Shown piece after piece: positions 62,284-64,000 of a stretch of DNA of 64,000 nt. The notes below the pieces were generated by a model that saw only the letters and a program-made list of their open reading frames with translations, did no database searches and had not been told where the DNA came from. Made by a program: the position numbers and the translations under genes. Origin of the DNA: Methanoregula sp. UBA154 (lineage in GTDB: Archaea; Halobacteriota; Methanomicrobia; Methanomicrobiales; Methanospirillaceae); assembly GCA_002502245.1 (NCBI GenBank), contig DAPW01000015.1, positions 1-64,000 on the forward strand, read 5' to 3'. Each line of letters opens with the position of its first letter. Position 1 is the first letter of the stretch.

Positions 62284-62303
62284 CGGGAACTGCGCAGTTC
62301 CCG
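62284..62303. promoter_or_regulatory. Perfect 20-base palindrome upstream of an orphan operon
   Basis: CGGGAACTGCGCAGTTCCCG is a perfect palindrome and extends to about 28 bases with one mismatch. It lies about 96-115 bases before the minus-strand start at 62188. It could be an operator for a dimeric regulator or a hairpin in the leader. The rest of 62189-62503 shows no gene. Confidence 0.4.
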
Positions 62304-62503
62304 TCGGCCGGAAGGAAGGATTTTCTCCACCTCCCGGGTCTCTGGTCCCTTTGACAACCAGCATAGGCTGCGGGAATATAACGGATAATCCGGAGGGGGG
62401 TGAATGGTGAGTGTAAAAGGGCAGATTCTGCGATCTGTGACCAGAATAGTGGCGGAAATAGTCCCGGGTGAGATAGAGGGTATTGATTGGATTATGAAAA
62501 GGA

Positions 62504-62646
62504 TTTGACGCTCCTGGGGGCTCCGCAGATGCTCCGCCCCCGCCGCGTGGGCATCCCCCGCATTGCGAAGCGAGAGACACCTTCATGAGAGACACTCCTG
62601 ACTGCGCCCCGTCCCCCTCCGGGGGACTGGTAGCTCAAGAGGGGGG
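62504..62646 (-). repeat. Dispersed GC-rich repeat
   Basis: On the minus strand: CCCCCCTCTTGAGCTACCAG, CCCCCGGAGGGGGACGGGGC, a spacer, then TTCGCAATGCGGGGGATGCC, CACGCGGCGGGGGCGGAGCA and GGAGCCCCCAGGAGCGTCAA. It is a full member of the family, with GGGGGC/GCCCCC stem, and lies downstream of the nuclease-like gene at 62700. Confidence 0.8.
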
Positions 62647-62699
62647 AATCGATTTCCAGACAGTAAATATCTCAGAATAAAAAAACAGGGTGAGATTGG

Positions 62700-63290
62700 T
62701 TATGCCACGGGAAGCGTATGCAGATCCCATGCCGGGATCAGGCCGCCCGGGAGCACATCGTAATGCTTCCACCCGCAGGGCGTGGACCAGGACATGACAA
62801 TCTTCCGGTAACGCCGTGCCACACCCATCATACGGAGCGAATCGATCTTCTTTGCATAGTTCCTGCACAGGATCTTCACGTCCTGGATTGGGTGCTTTGA
62901 CGAGATCACCTGGACGAGCATGTCCATGTCATCGCGCAGCGCGATGATGTCAACCGGGATCCTCGCGCTGGAGATACGGGCCGGCAGGTACTTCCATGAC
63001 TGGAGCAGTTCCATGGCCCGGTGGACGATCCCCCGGTTCTTCAGGTAGCAGTCAACAGCGGAGATGGATCCCTTGCTGTCGTGGATTATCACTGCCGTTT
63101 CTGTCCCGGCTCCCACCGACAATTTCCCCTGGTCATTACTACAGGCCCAGCCAACAGTCGGTTGGGCATCCTTCTGGTACCTCACCTGCACCGTCATCTC
63201 ATCTTTCACGGTTTTTTTCTTTGAAGAGGACACGTCCCCTTTCCTTGTTCGGGAGACCGTGCGGGGTCTTCCGGAAACAGTTGCAGTCAT
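62700..63290 (-). CDS. Possible PD-(D/E)xK-fold nuclease-like protein
   Basis: 196 residues from ATG 63290, behind AAGGTGATC, an almost full ribosome binding site. The first 35 residues are basic and disordered (GRPRTVSRTRKGDVSSSKKK). The core resembles a restriction-endonuclease-like fold: VDCYLKNRGIVHRAMELLQSW as the first helix, an Asp in IPVDIIALRDD, then MLVQVISSKHP, where Q-x-S-x-K is the usual third-strand pattern. Holliday-junction or Mrr-type nucleases share this layout. Catalytic competence is uncertain, and no family assignment is claimed beyond the fold. Confidence 0.5.
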   Translation of the reverse strand: MTATVSGRPRTVSRTRKGDVSSSKKKTVKDEMTVQVRYQKDAQPTVGWACSNDQGKLSVGAGTETAVIIHDSKGSISAVDCYLKNRGIVHRAMELLQSWKYLPARISSARIPVDIIALRDDMDMLVQVISSKHPIQDVKILCRNYAKKIDSLRMMGVARRYRKIVMSWSTPCGWKHYDVLPGGLIPAWDLHTLPVA

Positions 63291-63697
63291 ACGATCACCT
63301 TCGTTTTCTTTTCTCTGACTCTGTTTGTATTCTCCTGCTGCCCTCTCCCACCGGGCCACACTACCCCGGTATCGCCCCAGGCGCCCGCACATCCCGCGGG
63401 TCCCCTATCGGGAGAACCCTGCCGGAAGGATCCTGCGCAGCTCCGTACAGCTGCCGGACCGGCGCCCGCTGACGCGGGACCACGACCCGCAGGCAGCAGG
63501 GACACACCCCGTGCATCCCCGCCCGGGATCGCGGCACAATTTGGTACACGTTCCCACAATGCCTTGGGATGGTACGACAGGTACCTTGTGCACTGCCGCA
63601 ATGGATGTCCTGTCGCGGGTTTTGCGGGCGGTTATCCCCGTTTGCTTCGGGAGTGTCCGTCTGCCGTTGCCCGTGACGGTGCCAGTGTGCAGTCTTT
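63291..63697. other. GC-rich stretch with no recognised gene
   Basis: About 400 bases upstream of the nuclease-like gene. Long frames exist on both strands but are rich in Arg, Pro and Gly, as expected from GC-rich non-coding sequence, and none has an initiation signal or recognisable motif. It may be decayed restriction-modification sequence, given the hsdR scraps that follow. Confidence 0.35.
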
Positions 63698-63754
63698 CTA
63701 TGGCACTGTGATTATCTTACGAATGATATATAATGATATAAACTTTGTAGTCGT

Positions 63755-63862
63755 CACGACCTTGAGCACTCCCTTGTAATCCTCATCTGCGTGCCATTCG
63801 GGACGGAGACTGACGAGTTCATGGTAAAGTCCCACGCAGATGCGCCGGCTCATGCAGACAAA
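63755..63862 (-). pseudogene. hsdR (type I restriction) helicase-region fragment
   Basis: Minus-strand translation FVCMSRRICVGLYHELVSLR followed by PEWHADEDYKGVLKVV matches the motor-domain segment of type I restriction subunit R, where CMSRR and LRPEWH are conserved. The match stops at both ends: the usual MTGSASD continuation is missing and the upstream part is replaced by a fragment in the other orientation. It is a remnant, not a gene. Confidence 0.65.
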
Positions 63863-64000
63863 GATGCGGGTGATGGTCAAGCGTATCCTCACCAAATACA
63901 ACTATCCACCGGACAAGCAGCCCGAAGCAGTGATAACAATTCTTGAGCAGGCATATCCTGTGTGCAGAGATCAGTGTGTGATCCCTGTATACAATTTTCA
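63858..64000 (+). pseudogene. hsdR C-terminal (DUF3387) fragment, opposite orientation
   Basis: Plus-strand translation TKMRVMVKRILTKYNYPPDK, then QPEAVITILEQA, matches the C-terminal end of HsdR (consensus RVMVKRILRKYGYPPDKQ). An in-frame stop (TAA, 63825-63827) lies just upstream. The fragment begins within five bases of the end of the minus-strand hsdR fragment. The match weakens after about 63960 and the window ends at 64000, so it is cut off here. The whole is an inverted, decayed remnant. Confidence 0.65.

Noticed and set aside
63287..63601. 104-codon minus-strand frame upstream of the nuclease-like gene
   Set aside because: No ribosome binding site and a composition of Gly, Arg, Ala and Pro expected from GC-rich non-coding DNA.

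Overview
The window looks like chromosome from a methanogenic archaeon of the order Methanomicrobiales, most like Methanoregula and relatives. That placement is an inference from gene content. It rests on the archaeal gene set (Sm-like protein, ribosomal protein L37e, archaeal SepF, ZPR1-type and PUA proteins, archaeal riboflavin synthase, TrpB2), a two-subunit CoM/CoB-linked fumarate reductase (tfrA/tfrB), several oxygen-defence proteins typical of methanogens, and TATA-box promoters about 26 bases from start codons with no ribosome binding site (leaderless genes). No rRNA, CRISPR array, integrase or intact insertion sequence was seen. One tRNA, the initiator tRNA-Met, is present.

Layout. 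1-9.6 kb: a small membrane protein, a cupredoxin lipoprotein, an Lhr-like helicase, a sodium:solute symporter with a tiny overlapping partner, pterin dehydratase, an export-type membrane protein, thioredoxin, initiator tRNA, aldo/keto reductase and a TPR protein. 9.7-10.6 kb: a frameshifted methyltransferase with a duplicated, decayed copy of its own 3' end. 10.8-14.3 kb: information-processing genes (Sm, L37e and purF in one operon; PUA; sepF-zpr1). 14.3-15.6 kb: an unusual non-coding block crowded with GATC sites between two copies of a dispersed repeat. 15.6-21.2 kb: purM-lysC, diverging from tfrA-tfrB through one shared promoter. 21.9-29 kb: a redox and oxygen-stress cluster (glutaredoxin-thioredoxin reductase fusion, rubrerythrin, flavoproteins, desulforedoxin-like protein, two tandem iron-sulfur flavoproteins) with radC inside it. 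29-34.7 kb: an M50 protease, chorismate mutase, an argC-CBS-argJ-argB operon and an ADP-ribosylglycohydrolase. 34.8-40.8 kb: acetyl-CoA synthetase with an OFA-type transporter, an NAD-kinase-like protein and trpB2. 41.4-46.1 kb: a four-gene MacB-like ABC operon behind a perfect palindrome, and a methyltransferase. 46.4-50 kb: a tightly overlapping riboflavin/aminotransferase operon, and purE. 50-58.4 kb: a secreted protein, a twice-frameshifted methyltransferase, asnB, manC, a YgiQ radical SAM protein and a PPC-domain protein. 58.5-64 kb: DUF2207/LemA, an orphan operon with a frameshift, a nuclease-like protein, and inverted scraps of a type I restriction subunit (hsdR).

Recurring non-coding elements are the second theme. 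At least eight intergenic copies of a GC-rich REP/BIME-like repeat are visible, several of them between convergent genes. Two of these loci (about 6.1-6.3 kb and 46.2-46.4 kb) share about 200 bases in opposite orientation. The copy near the left edge is bracketed by a 14-base inverted repeat, like a small non-autonomous mobile element.

Four single-base frameshifts were found in three loci (two methyltransferases and one membrane protein). Two lie in runs of five or six identical bases, so sequencing error and genuine decay cannot be separated here.
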